Source: Bacteroidota bacterium
GTDB taxonomy: Bacteria > Bacteroidota > Bacteroidia > B-17B0 > Aurantibacillaceae
Assembly: GCA_019638705.1 (NCBI GenBank)
Contig: JAHBTI010000028.1
Coordinates: 1-38,216, forward strand
Direction: 5' to 3'
DNA length: 38,216 nt
The notes below the pieces were generated by a model that made no database searches, had not been told where the DNA came from, and saw nothing but the letters and a program-made list of their open reading frames with translations. Every line of letters begins with the position of its first letter. Positions within the stretch are counted from its first letter, which is position 1. Below are positions 16,133 through 23,535 of this stretch, in pieces. The translations under genes and the position numbers were made by a program.

Positions 16133-16252
16133 ACCGTTTTTGTTAAGCCTAAAGTATATATTATTTTGATTTAGAACAAATATATTTTAGTCGTAAGCCG
16201 GCAGATATTAGTAGGCAGTTCTTTACTTATGACTAACAACTGAAAAAATATG

Positions 16253-16260
16253 TAGATTTG
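16253..16260 (+). promoter_or_regulatory. Promoter -7 box (TAGATTTG) of the NlpC/P60 gene
   Basis: TAGATTTG fits TAnnTTTG exactly and ends seven bases before the ATG at 16268, implying a very short leader. Confidence 0.5.
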
Positions 16261-16267
16261 TCTTTCT

Positions 16268-17047
16268 ATGCAATACGGCATTTGTTTATTAAGCCTTGTT
16301 CCGTGCAGGAAAGAAGCAACAAGTACAAGCGAAATGGTAACGCAATTACTTTTTGGCGAACACTACACGGTACTTGAAAACGGCGAAGACTGGCTGAAAA
16401 TTAAAACCGCATTTGACGATTACGACTGTTGGATTAACGCCAAACAACATACCAAACTTTCAGAAAGCACGTTTAAAGCATTGCAAAAACAAACGCCTGT
16501 TTATTCGGCGGAGTTAATACAAGTGCTTCACAACGTAAATCTGCACACACATTTTCCTGTTACCATTGGCGCAACCTTGCCTTTTTATAACAATTATCAT
16601 GTAAGGTTTGACGGTTTTGATTTTTGCATTGAGGGACGAGTGGCGCATGGACAAGAAAAAAAAACGGCAGATGAAATTTTAAACACGGCTTTTTTATTTT
16701 TAAACGCGCCCTATCTGTGGGGCGGAAAAAGTCCGTTTGGCGTGGATTGCAGCGGTTTTGTGCAAACGGTGTATAAACTTAACGGCTACAAATTTCCGCG
16801 CGATGCCTACCAACAGGTGGAATTGGGGCAGGCACTAAGTTTTGTGGAAGAAGCCCAAGCGGGCGACTTGGCGTATTTTGACAACGAAGAAGGCAAAATT
16901 ATTCATGTGGGCATTTTACTGAACCATGAACAAATTATACACGCCAGCGGTTCGGTGCGCATTGATAAATTTGACCACTACGGCATTTTTAATACCGACA
17001 CAAAAAAATATTCTCACACGTTGAGAGTGATAAAAAGGGTTTTGTAA
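16268..17047 (+). CDS. C40-family NlpC/P60 cell-wall peptidase
   Basis: A 259-residue cysteine peptidase. Residues 1-60 form an SH3-like domain (MQYGICLLSLVPCRKEATST, with DYDCWI), and about 130-245 form the NlpC/P60 domain. The catalytic residues are Cys161 (FGVDCSGFVQ), His213 (IIHVGILL) and His225 (IIHASG). It would cleave murein peptides, typically between D-Glu and the diamino acid. There is no signal peptide, as in a related group of Bacteroidota enzymes that act on peptides after import (recycling), which is likely but not shown. Its start is the ATG at 16268, following a -7 box. Confidence 0.93.
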   Translation: MQYGICLLSLVPCRKEATSTSEMVTQLLFGEHYTVLENGEDWLKIKTAFDDYDCWINAKQHTKLSESTFKALQKQTPVYSAELIQVLHNVNLHTHFPVTIGATLPFYNNYHVRFDGFDFCIEGRVAHGQEKKTADEILNTAFLFLNAPYLWGGKSPFGVDCSGFVQTVYKLNGYKFPRDAYQQVELGQALSFVEEAQAGDLAYFDNEEGKIIHVGILLNHEQIIHASGSVRIDKFDHYGIFNTDTKKYSHTLRVIKRVL

Positions 17048-17049
17048 TA

Positions 17050-17811
17050 TTAAATAAAGAATGCTATTATCATGAGCGCCATCACGGCAATGATAAGAAA
17101 CAGCCACACAAACCCAATTACAATGGCAGCTTTGGCAAGCCCCTCGCCTTTATAATCCAAGGGGTGTTGTTTGATGTCTTGCAAAGCATCAAACCCCCGC
17201 ACAATTGCTCTTACGGAATTTCCGAACAGCGCGTGTACAAAAGCACTTACGGCATCAGGGTGCATTTCTCTTGTTTTGCCCTGTTTGCGGTAATCTTCTA
17301 TTTGTTCCTGAGGTATTTGCTGCGGTGCATTTTGAGTTAGCGGCTCGGGAAAAACTTCTTTTGTTCCGTTGGCGTACCGCATCATAAACACATCGTTTTT
17401 GCGCACCACAAACAATGGTCCGTCGGGCATGGTGCATTTTTTGTACTTAACTTCGGTTTGTGTTATTTCAAGTACTTTAGCTTGTATCTCGCTGCCGCTG
17501 CGCATTACCACCACATCGCAAGTTGTTGTTTTTTCAGTAACAACCAAATCTGTTGTGTCGTCAGAATTTGTTTGAGCAGTGGTGTTTTCCGGCGGTACTA
17601 CAACATTTTCCACTTTTTTGGTATCGGGTTGCGGTTTTGAGTTGTCGGGTTTGCCTACATAAACTTCTTCTTCTTTGTTTTTGTTTGGTGTTTTTTGTTT
17701 GGAGCTTGGTTTGTCAATGTAATATCCGTCCCGATACTTACGTTTTTGAACACCGCAACTCAACAAAACAAACACGAAAAACAGAAAATACAACTTTTTC
17801 ACGGTAAACAT
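17050..17811 (-). CDS. Lipoprotein-like membrane protein with shared envelope module
   Basis: A 253-residue protein with a lipoprotein-type signal (LYFLFFVFVLLSCGVQKRKY, lipobox LLSC, acylated Cys19 likely), a Lys/Pro/Asn-rich linker, a small module at about 95-160 (SEIQAKVLEITQTEVKYKKC, then MPDGPLFVVRKNDVFMMRY, then NGTKEVF), and a C-terminal membrane segment (AAIVIGFVWLFLIIAVMALM). The same module occurs in the two upstream genes. Its ATG at 17811 follows the upstream stop directly, so it is the third gene of a three-gene operon. The function of the module is unknown to me. A membrane anchor at both ends suggests an envelope-spanning or sensor-like role, which is inference. Confidence 0.75.
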   Translation of the reverse strand: MFTVKKLYFLFFVFVLLSCGVQKRKYRDGYYIDKPSSKQKTPNKNKEEEVYVGKPDNSKPQPDTKKVENVVVPPENTTAQTNSDDTTDLVVTEKTTTCDVVVMRSGSEIQAKVLEITQTEVKYKKCTMPDGPLFVVRKNDVFMMRYANGTKEVFPEPLTQNAPQQIPQEQIEDYRKQGKTREMHPDAVSAFVHALFGNSVRAIVRGFDALQDIKQHPLDYKGEGLAKAAIVIGFVWLFLIIAVMALMIIAFFI

Positions 17812-18555
17812 TTAGATGAACAAAGATAAAAGCACAATGATAGCGAGCGCAACCAAAGCCAGCACAATAATTCCCATGATTAAACCTGCCATTGCGCGCC
17901 CTGCACCCTCGTATTTATCGGGATTGCGTTTAATTTGCCTTAACGCCACCGCACCGCAAACAACCGCCACAATACTGCCGATTACTGTAAGCGGATAAAT
18001 GCCCAAAATGCCAAATACCAAAGCAATGGTGGCGGTTGCAGGAACTTTTTTCTGTTGTACATAAATAGGTTGATATGATTGTTTTTTGCCATTATCAGAA
18101 ACTTCGGGTTCGTTTTTAAATATTTCGCGTGTTCCGTTGGCGTATTTCACCATAAATATTTCCGACTTCTTGGCTACATACAATGGTCCGTTGGGCATAT
18201 CGCAGCGTTTGTACCTCACTTCGCTGCTGTTTATTTCAATAAGTTTTACTTTTGTTTCCTTGCCGTCTTTAAACACAATTTCATCACATTCTTCGTCTAA
18301 CAAAAACCGCTTTTCTTTTGACACTAAAACGGAAATTTGCTCATTTGCCGAAACGGAAATAGTTTCTTCGTTTAAAACAAAGCTTTGTTCAGACTTTGCC
18401 CGCTCGTTTTTTTCGGAATGTTGTTTTGCCGTTTTATGCTCTTGTTTACTGTGTTTCCAACTCACATAAAAACCGTTTTGATACCTGCGTTTTTGTACCG
18501 AACAGGAAACTGTTGCAAAAAGCAGGGTGAGAAAAATTATTTTTTTCATAGCCAT
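17812..18555 (-). CDS. Lipoprotein with shared envelope module and DUF4190-like C-terminus
   Basis: A 247-residue protein with a lipoprotein signal (MAMKKIIFLTLLFATVSCS), a charged linker, the same module as its neighbours (about 100-160: ETKVKLIEINSSEVRYKRCD, then MPNGPLYVAKKSEIFMVKY, then NGTREIF), and a C-terminal region with two membrane helices of DUF4190 type (GILGIYPLTVIGSIVAVVCG, QIKRNPDKYEGAGRAMAGLI). The segment after the signal (VQKRRYQNGFYV) closely matches the next gene (VQKRKYRDGYYI), so the two arose by duplication. The start could also be the ATG at 18549. It directly precedes its paralogue with no spacer. Confidence 0.78.
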   Translation of the reverse strand: MAMKKIIFLTLLFATVSCSVQKRRYQNGFYVSWKHSKQEHKTAKQHSEKNERAKSEQSFVLNEETISVSANEQISVLVSKEKRFLLDEECDEIVFKDGKETKVKLIEINSSEVRYKRCDMPNGPLYVAKKSEIFMVKYANGTREIFKNEPEVSDNGKKQSYQPIYVQQKKVPATATIALVFGILGIYPLTVIGSIVAVVCGAVALRQIKRNPDKYEGAGRAMAGLIMGIIVLALVALAIIVLLSLFI

Positions 18556-18572
18556 AATAAATGTTTCGTTCG

Positions 18573-19505
18573 TTAAAAATTAAAGCCAACGTTTACCCCA
18601 CACCAAAAATAAAACGACACAGGGCGCGGTATCGGATTAATTGCCTCGCCTGTTACAGGGTGTTTTATTTTTTCTCTATCGCTTATTACATCTTTTTTAA
18701 AGCCCATAGTAGCATACGCCGAAGCGGTTAATCTTGAACGCATACGATACACCACGCCGTTGGTAATGCCCATGGCATAGCGCACCATGATAGAGTTTTT
18801 AGAAAGAGCTTTGTAAGTGAGAGAAAGTGGATTTGTAACATAATCATAATTTTGTGTGCCGTTGTATTGCATATATCGGAGCATAGGACCAATGTAATAA
18901 TTGAATTCTGAAGTTAGTGTGGGATAATAATTAATCCCAAAACCTATATCAAAAATTTTGTTGTTTAGCTGATACAAGGGTTTGTTGTCATAAATGGTTC
19001 TGCTTGTATTAAAATAAACGGCGTGTGTTACGTTGGGGCGTTCTACACCAAAAGCCACAGGAATGATAATATTATAGTGTTCTTTAAAAAATTCGCGCTG
19101 ATACACCAAAGCAATTTCGTTATTAAAGAAACTCAAAAAGTTCATGGAAATATTGTTTGAGTATTTGTAATACCACAACGAATCAGATTCTGTCATACTA
19201 AAAACATCATTATACCTAACGTTACTTGCAGCCTGTGGCGGACTTATTTGAGAAGCTGCAGAAGTATTATTGTCCGTAAATGTTTCGTGTGAGCCGTCTT
19301 CGTAAATAATCATGCTTACGTTGGCTTTGCTTTCGCTGTACGTTGGTCCGTCCTGATTATCAAACGCCCTGTATTTGATTTCATCGGGATTTACTTCCAC
19401 TATTTTTATCAGCAATTTGCTGTTGTCTTTTTTAAACAACTGGTCTTGTGCGTTTACAAGGTTTGCAAACAAGACAAAAGATGTGAGCATCAGTTTTTTA
19501 TTCAT
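18573..19505 (-). CDS. Predicted outer-membrane protein with shared envelope module
   Basis: The start is the ATG at 19505, which gives a signal peptide (MNKKLMLTSFVLFANLVNAQ); an upstream in-frame start at 19568 would add a non-coding-looking stretch. The 310-residue protein carries the shared module at about 28-80 (LLIKIVEVNPDEIKYRAFD, then DGPTYSESKANVSMIIY, DGSHETF), followed by a beta-rich part with alternating aromatic residues that resembles an outer-membrane barrel (FNYYIGPMLRYMQYNGTQNY) and ends FYFWCGVNVGFNF, with a final Phe as in barrels. It is the first gene of the three-gene unit, 17 bases before the next. The module function is unknown. Confidence 0.72.
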   Translation of the reverse strand: MNKKLMLTSFVLFANLVNAQDQLFKKDNSKLLIKIVEVNPDEIKYRAFDNQDGPTYSESKANVSMIIYEDGSHETFTDNNTSAASQISPPQAASNVRYNDVFSMTESDSLWYYKYSNNISMNFLSFFNNEIALVYQREFFKEHYNIIIPVAFGVERPNVTHAVYFNTSRTIYDNKPLYQLNNKIFDIGFGINYYPTLTSEFNYYIGPMLRYMQYNGTQNYDYVTNPLSLTYKALSKNSIMVRYAMGITNGVVYRMRSRLTASAYATMGFKKDVISDREKIKHPVTGEAINPIPRPVSFYFWCGVNVGFNF

Positions 19506-19640
19506 ACCTGCTAAGATTTTAAAGTAAAGGTAATGTAAAAAGAAATAGATTTTACCTGTAACGAACAAAACTTGGTTTTAGTGTGGTACGGTGCAAAGAT
19601 TGTTTAAAATTCAATGAACGTTTTCCCCGTATTATTCGCG

Positions 19641-19648
19641 TAATTTCG
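19641..19648 (+). promoter_or_regulatory. Candidate -7 box of the DUF502 gene
   Basis: TAATTTCG has one mismatch to TAnnTTTG and ends three bases before the ATG at 19652. It would imply a leaderless transcript; weak on its own. Confidence 0.3.
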
Positions 19649-19651
19649 GGC

Positions 19652-20233
19652 ATGAAAGAATTATTAAAACGCTTTTTCCGCTATTTTTTTCAGGGATTAA
19701 TTTTGTTTATCCCGCTCATCATTACGGTTTTTATTATACTTCAGGTGTATAATAAGTTTGCCGAACTGTTTTCTTTTATCGGTTTTAAAGATTACCCCAT
19801 TTTAAACGCCGCACTCGGATTAACAGGAACAATTTGCTCTTTGGCTTTGTTGGGAATGTTGGCTTCGTCTTACGTTTTTCAGGGAGTGTTTTCTCTGCTT
19901 GAAAAAAAATTAGAACGCGCACCGTTCATTCGTCACATTTATTCGCCGATAAAAGATTTTACAGGTGCTTTTACGGGAAACAAAAAACGGTTTACCAAAC
20001 CTGTGTTGGTGAAAATTAATTCCGATTCGCAAACACACCAAATCGGGTTTATTACCAAAGAAAATTTAAACGAACTCGGCATTGCCGATAAAGTTGCCGT
20101 GTATCTTCCGTTTTCTTACGCTCTGTCGGGAAGACTTATTATTGTTCCTAAAGAAAACGTTACGCCTCTTGATATTCCTGCTGCCGAAGCCATGAAATTT
20201 ATTGTGAGCGGCGGCGTTACCGATGTTGAATAA
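19652..20233 (+). CDS. DUF502-family membrane protein
   Basis: A 193-residue protein. The start is the ATG at 19652 (MKELLKRFFRYFFQGLILFI); an in-frame start at 19583 adds 23 residues of poor quality. Two membrane helices lie at about 11-33 and 55-78 (NAALGLTGTICSLALLGMLA), followed by a soluble beta-rich domain (PFIRHIYSPIKDFTGAFTG, IGFITKENLNELGI, VAVYLPFSYALSGRLIIVP). DUF502 proteins are found in bacteria and plants, with a plant member known in vascular patterning, but the bacterial function is unknown. It stands alone between a divergent envelope operon and the ABC exporter genes, with a palindromic repeat downstream. Confidence 0.88.
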   Translation: MKELLKRFFRYFFQGLILFIPLIITVFIILQVYNKFAELFSFIGFKDYPILNAALGLTGTICSLALLGMLASSYVFQGVFSLLEKKLERAPFIRHIYSPIKDFTGAFTGNKKRFTKPVLVKINSDSQTHQIGFITKENLNELGIADKVAVYLPFSYALSGRLIIVPKENVTPLDIPAAEAMKFIVSGGVTDVE

Positions 20234-20237
20234 AAAA

Positions 20238-20317
20238 GTAAAATTGAACATTGATAATTTTACATTGAACAAGTTTTGCAAAATGTTAAATGTTACTTTT
20301 TCAATTATCAATGTTAC
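20238..20317. repeat. Palindromic GTAA-ATTGA...-type repeat, family with 23445-23512
   Basis: The left part GTAAAATTGAACATTGATAA (from 20238) and the right part ending TTATCAATGTTAC (20305-20317) are imperfect inverted copies; ACATTGAACA and TGTTAAATGT repeat inside. The unit of ATTGAACATTG, TCAATTATCAAT and TTTTAC words also forms the element at 23445-23512. It occupies the spacer between the DUF502 gene and the ABC transporter. Confidence 0.6.
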
Positions 20318-20336
20318 ATGAAAAAATAAACCCTTG

Positions 20337-20344
20337 TATATTTG
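20337..20344 (+). promoter_or_regulatory. Promoter -7 box (TATATTTG) of the ABC exporter genes
   Basis: TATATTTG matches TAnnTTTG exactly and ends nine bases before the ATG at 20354, so the leader would be only a few bases long. Confidence 0.5.
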
Positions 20345-20353
20345 AACTTTTAT

Positions 20354-21307
20354 ATGCCTAATATTTTACAGATAAATAATGTTACCAAGCGTTACAGCAA
20401 TCATGTGGCGTTAAATAACGTTTCACTCAATATTCCCGAAAAAAGTGTGTTTGGTTTGTTGGGACCAAACGGTGCGGGAAAAACCTCGCTCATTCGCATC
20501 ATCAACCAAATTACCGCGCCCGACAAAGGCGAAATTTTATTTAAAGGACAAAAATTAAATCCCTCCCACGTTGAAAGTATCGGTTACCTGCCCGAAGAAC
20601 GGGGCTTGTACAAAAAAATGAGTGTGGGCGAACAGGTTTTGTATCTTGCACGTTTAAAGGGTTTAAGCAAACAGGAAGCAAAAAAACGAATGGCTTTTTG
20701 GTTTGAAAAGCTTGATATGCAAAGTTGGCAGAAGAAAAAAATTGAAGAGTTGAGCAAAGGTATGCAGCAAAAAGTTCAGTTTATTGTTACGGTAATTCAC
20801 GAACCCGAATTGTTGATTTTAGATGAACCTTTCAGCGGCTTTGACCCGATTAATGCGCAACTGATTAGAAACGAAATTTTGGAATTGCGCAAAAAAGGCG
20901 CAACAGTTATTTTCTCAACTCACAACATGGGCAGCGTGGAAGAATTGTGCGACAACATTGCACTCATCAACAAATCAGAAAAAATTTTGGACGGCGCAGT
21001 AAAAGACATTCGCAAAACTTATCGCAGCAATACTTACAAAATTTCGTTCAAAGGAAATGTGCTGGGCTTCACCAACAATTTGTGGAGTGGGGGTGAAGTG
21101 CTGGAAAAATATACCGAAGATGACATTCATTATTTCACCATTAAATTGCAAAATGGTTTTACTTCCAATCAACTGCTGCAAGCGGCTTTGCCAACCTGCG
21201 AAGTGTTATCGTTTAACGAACTTATACCAAGCATGAACGATATTTTTATTATGAAAGTGAACGAAGAAAATAATGTTGTAGGAACAAAAAGTGATTATAC
21301 GGAGTAG
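20354..21307 (+). CDS. ABC transporter ATP-binding protein (NatA-like, ABC-2 type)
   Basis: A 317-residue ATPase. The start is the ATG at 20354, downstream of the promoter box; an in-frame TTG at 20342 lies within that box. The nucleotide-binding domain has Walker A (GLLGPNGAGKTS, about 36-47), the signature (LSKGMQQKV), Walker B with catalytic Glu (LLILDEPFSGFDP) and the switch His (STHNM). After about residue 215 is a C-terminal extension (YRSNTYKISFKGNVLGFTNN) as in NatA-like exporters. With the permease encoded 94 bases downstream it forms an ABC-2 exporter; NatAB exports Na+, but the substrate here is not proven. A palindromic repeat separates the two genes. Confidence 0.92.
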   Translation: MPNILQINNVTKRYSNHVALNNVSLNIPEKSVFGLLGPNGAGKTSLIRIINQITAPDKGEILFKGQKLNPSHVESIGYLPEERGLYKKMSVGEQVLYLARLKGLSKQEAKKRMAFWFEKLDMQSWQKKKIEELSKGMQQKVQFIVTVIHEPELLILDEPFSGFDPINAQLIRNEILELRKKGATVIFSTHNMGSVEELCDNIALINKSEKILDGAVKDIRKTYRSNTYKISFKGNVLGFTNNLWSGGEVLEKYTEDDIHYFTIKLQNGFTSNQLLQAALPTCEVLSFNELIPSMNDIFIMKVNEENNVVGTKSDYTE

Positions 21308-21314
21308 TATTTTC

Positions 21315-21380
21315 TGTCATGCTGAGGAACGAAGCGTCTAAAAATCACTTGTAGATTCTTCGCTATCGCTCAGAATGACA
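21315..21380. repeat. Palindromic repeat, family with the 6586-6646 copy
   Basis: TGTCATGCTGAGGAACGAAG (from 21315) and AGATTCTTCGCTATCGCTCA (from 21353, continuing to 21380) are inverted copies. The right arm shares 27 identical bases (21353-21379) with 6586-6612. The element sits in the spacer between the exporter ATPase and permease genes. An ATG inside the right arm (21375) opens into the permease frame, but the likely start is 21402. Confidence 0.8.
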
Positions 21381-21401
21381 AACGATAAACAAAAAATTAA
21401 A

Positions 21402-22736
21402 ATGAAAAAAATAAGATTAATTATAGCACGGGAAATTACAAGCAAACTCACCAACAAAACGTTTTTGGTGATGACATTCCTTGCGCCGCTTCTAATAACA
21501 GGCTTTTTGGGCGTAATGATAAAAATGACACAATCGGAAAAAACCGAACAAAAAGTGTTGGTAATTGACGAATCAAAATTGTTTATTGACAAGTTGAGCG
21601 GCAACGATTACATTTCATTGTCGTATTCCAAACAAAAATTGGAAGATGCCGTTGAACAATTCAGCGACAAGGGTTACACTTGTTTGCTTTGGATTTCGCC
21701 CAACATTATTGAGGGCGGCGCAGGCGCAATAAAATTGTATTATAAAAAATCGCCGGGTTTTGCCTTTCAAACGTACATAAAAGACCAAATGGAACGCATT
21801 ATTTACGAAAATAAATTGCGTGCCAACAACATTGACCCGAATGTGATTTCAAACTCCAAACAATCGGTAAAACTGATTTTGGAAAAAGTAAACGACAAAG
21901 GCAAACCCGAAGAACAAAGCAGTTTTGGTATGTTCGGTTTTTTAACGGGCGCGTTGATGTTCTTTTTTATTATGATGTACGGCATGATGGTGTTCCGCAG
22001 CGTAATGGAAGAAAAAACAAACCGCATTGTGGAAGTGATTGTGTCTTCGGTAAAACCTTTTGAACTGATGTTGGGGAAAATTATCGGTGTGGCAATTTTG
22101 GGCACAATTCAATTTGTGGCAATGGGGATTATTACCATTGTGCTTACCACAACCTTGTCTTCTATTTTCTTAAAAGATGCGACCGTGCAGTTACAGCAAT
22201 TTGAAACTCAACAAGAATTGGTAAAGAAAAACGGTACAAACGTAAATCTAAATCAATTGGAAAAATTTGACGACAAATTGGAATTGTTTGATGTGCTGAA
22301 AAAAATAAACAAAATCAATTTTACCGAAGTGTTTATTTGTTTCATTTTGTATTTCATCGGCGGTTATTTGTTTTACAGTTCCATTATGGCAGCCATTGGC
22401 AGTGCGGTGGACAGTGAAGCGGATTCGCAGCAATTTATTACGCCTGTGATTATGCCTTTGCTGGTGGGTTATTTCATTGCCACCAAAACAATCATTGACC
22501 CTGATTCCAATTTAGTTTTTTGGGGTTCAATTATTCCGTTTACCTCGCCAATCGTCATGATGTCGCGCATTACAAACGGCGTTCCGTTAAGCGAAATTTT
22601 AATTTCTCTGTCCTTACTTTTTATTTCTTTCATTGGCACAACTTGGCTTGCTGCAAAAATTTACCGCACTGGAATTTTAATGTACGGCAAAAAAACAAGC
22701 TGGAAAGAGATTGGGAAGTGGTTGTTTTATAGGTAG
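21402..22736 (+). CDS. ABC-2 type permease (NatB-like)
   Basis: A 444-residue membrane protein. The start is the ATG at 21402 (MKKIRLIIAREITSKLTNKT); an earlier ATG at 21375 lies inside the palindromic repeat. A first membrane helix (about 20-42, FLVMTFLAPLLITGFLGVMI) is followed by a large outside domain and then a block of about five helices (GALMFFFIMMYGMMVFRSVM, ILGTIQFVAMGIITIVLTTT, FICFILYFIGGYLFYSSIMA, IIPFTSPIVMMSRITNGVPL). The helix-loop EEKTNRIVEVIVSSVKPFEL is the ABC-2 coupling region. It forms an exporter with the ATPase upstream. The substrate is unknown. Confidence 0.9.
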   Translation: MKKIRLIIAREITSKLTNKTFLVMTFLAPLLITGFLGVMIKMTQSEKTEQKVLVIDESKLFIDKLSGNDYISLSYSKQKLEDAVEQFSDKGYTCLLWISPNIIEGGAGAIKLYYKKSPGFAFQTYIKDQMERIIYENKLRANNIDPNVISNSKQSVKLILEKVNDKGKPEEQSSFGMFGFLTGALMFFFIMMYGMMVFRSVMEEKTNRIVEVIVSSVKPFELMLGKIIGVAILGTIQFVAMGIITIVLTTTLSSIFLKDATVQLQQFETQQELVKKNGTNVNLNQLEKFDDKLELFDVLKKINKINFTEVFICFILYFIGGYLFYSSIMAAIGSAVDSEADSQQFITPVIMPLLVGYFIATKTIIDPDSNLVFWGSIIPFTSPIVMMSRITNGVPLSEILISLSLLFISFIGTTWLAAKIYRTGILMYGKKTSWKEIGKWLFYR

Positions 22737-22741
22737 AAATT

Positions 22742-23137
22742 TCACTTCAACCGTTCCAAAACACCTTTGCGTTTCACAATATTTTTATAATCCCATTGTA
22801 TTTTTTCGGATTTGCCGAGCCAACGTTTTAAATCTTTGGTATTTATTTGTTCTGCTGATGTATAAGTGATTGTAGCTTCTTTAAACTTTCCGCTTTTTGA
22901 GGGTTGGAGTTTTTCTTCCTCAAAACTTGCACCGCTCCAAAACATTAATTGCAAGCCGTTTTTCAATTTGCTGTAACCCACAATGGGGTTGTCTTCCAAA
23001 AACCAAACAGGGTGCGCGTGCCAAATTTTATTTTCAGCCTTTGGCAAATGTTTGTCAATTTCCTGCGCCAACACATCGCAAATGGTTTTGTCACTTGGCT
23101 GCAAAGTGTTGTTATATGTTTGTGTGTCTTTGTGCAT
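22742..23137 (-). CDS. DUF1801-domain protein
   Basis: A 131-residue protein (from the ATG at 23137; a GTG at 23152 would add five residues). It matches the DUF1801 (YdhG-like) pattern: IWHAHPVWFLEDNPIVGYSK, LQLMFWSGASF, then a C-terminal basic region ending KGVLERLK. It is small, cytoplasmic and without catalytic motifs that I can name; bacterial members have no established reaction. Its stop lies five bases from the stop of the permease gene in convergent orientation, so no clear terminator separates them. Confidence 0.85.
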   Translation of the reverse strand: MHKDTQTYNNTLQPSDKTICDVLAQEIDKHLPKAENKIWHAHPVWFLEDNPIVGYSKLKNGLQLMFWSGASFEEEKLQPSKSGKFKEATITYTSAEQINTKDLKRWLGKSEKIQWDYKNIVKRKGVLERLK

Positions 23138-23191
23138 TTTTTGTGAAGCCACAAATTAGAATTTAGACATTAGGATTTAGAATTTAAAAAT

Positions 23192-23407
23192 TTATGCTTT
23201 TTTCAAAAACTCCGTTCTCAAAACGATGCTGCTACCCGAAATGCGGCAATCAATTTCTGCGGGGTCGTCCGTCAGTTTAATGTTTTTTACGGTTGTGCCG
23301 CGTTTCAACACCGACGAAGTGCCACGCACTTTCAAATCTTTAATCAGGGTTACGGTATCTCCGTCTTTCAAAACGTTTCCGTTGCTGTCTTTAACTACTG
23401 TGTCCAT
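23192..23407 (-). CDS. Short PhnA-domain protein
   Basis: A 71-residue protein (MDTVVKDSNGNVLKDGDTV to RTEFLKKA) that matches the C-terminal domain of the PhnA/YjdM family: VVKDSNGNVLKDGD, TLIKDLKVRGTSSVLKRGT and EIDCRISGSSIVLRTEF. The N-terminal zinc ribbon of full-length PhnA is absent, so this is a stand-alone form, which also occurs in other bacteria. The name comes from phosphonate loci but a role there is doubtful; function is unknown. Confidence 0.88.
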   Translation of the reverse strand: MDTVVKDSNGNVLKDGDTVTLIKDLKVRGTSSVLKRGTTVKNIKLTDDPAEIDCRISGSSIVLRTEFLKKA

Positions 23408-23444
23408 ACTGTTTTTTGTTGAGTGGCAAAGGTAATTATATTAA

Positions 23445-23512
23445 GTAACATTGAACATTGAAAAAGTATAATTGAAGATGTTCAATGTAAAATGTTCAAT
23501 TATCAATTTTAC
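23445..23512. repeat. Palindromic GTAACATTGAAC...-type repeat
   Basis: GTAACATTGAACATTG (from 23445) and CAATTATCAATTTTAC (to 23512) form imperfect inverted arms, with ATGTTCAATGTAAAATGTTC in the middle. Many words are shared with 20238-20317, so these are two members of one repeat family. It fills the spacer before the helicase gene. Confidence 0.6.
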
Positions 23513-23535
23513 CTATTTATCTTTAGCCTCTCAAT

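Noticed and set aside
16155..16188. Fur or PerR operator
   Set aside because: The AT-rich near-palindrome is weak and no consensus can be confirmed by eye, so it is not listed as a site.
21375..21401. Start of the permease at the ATG at 21375
   Set aside because: The codons fall in a palindromic repeat and the protein begins naturally at MKKIRLIIAREI from 21402.
23153..23191. TTAGAATTTAGACATTAGG-like repeat words
   Set aside because: The stretch is short and AT-rich; without a genome search it could be chance.
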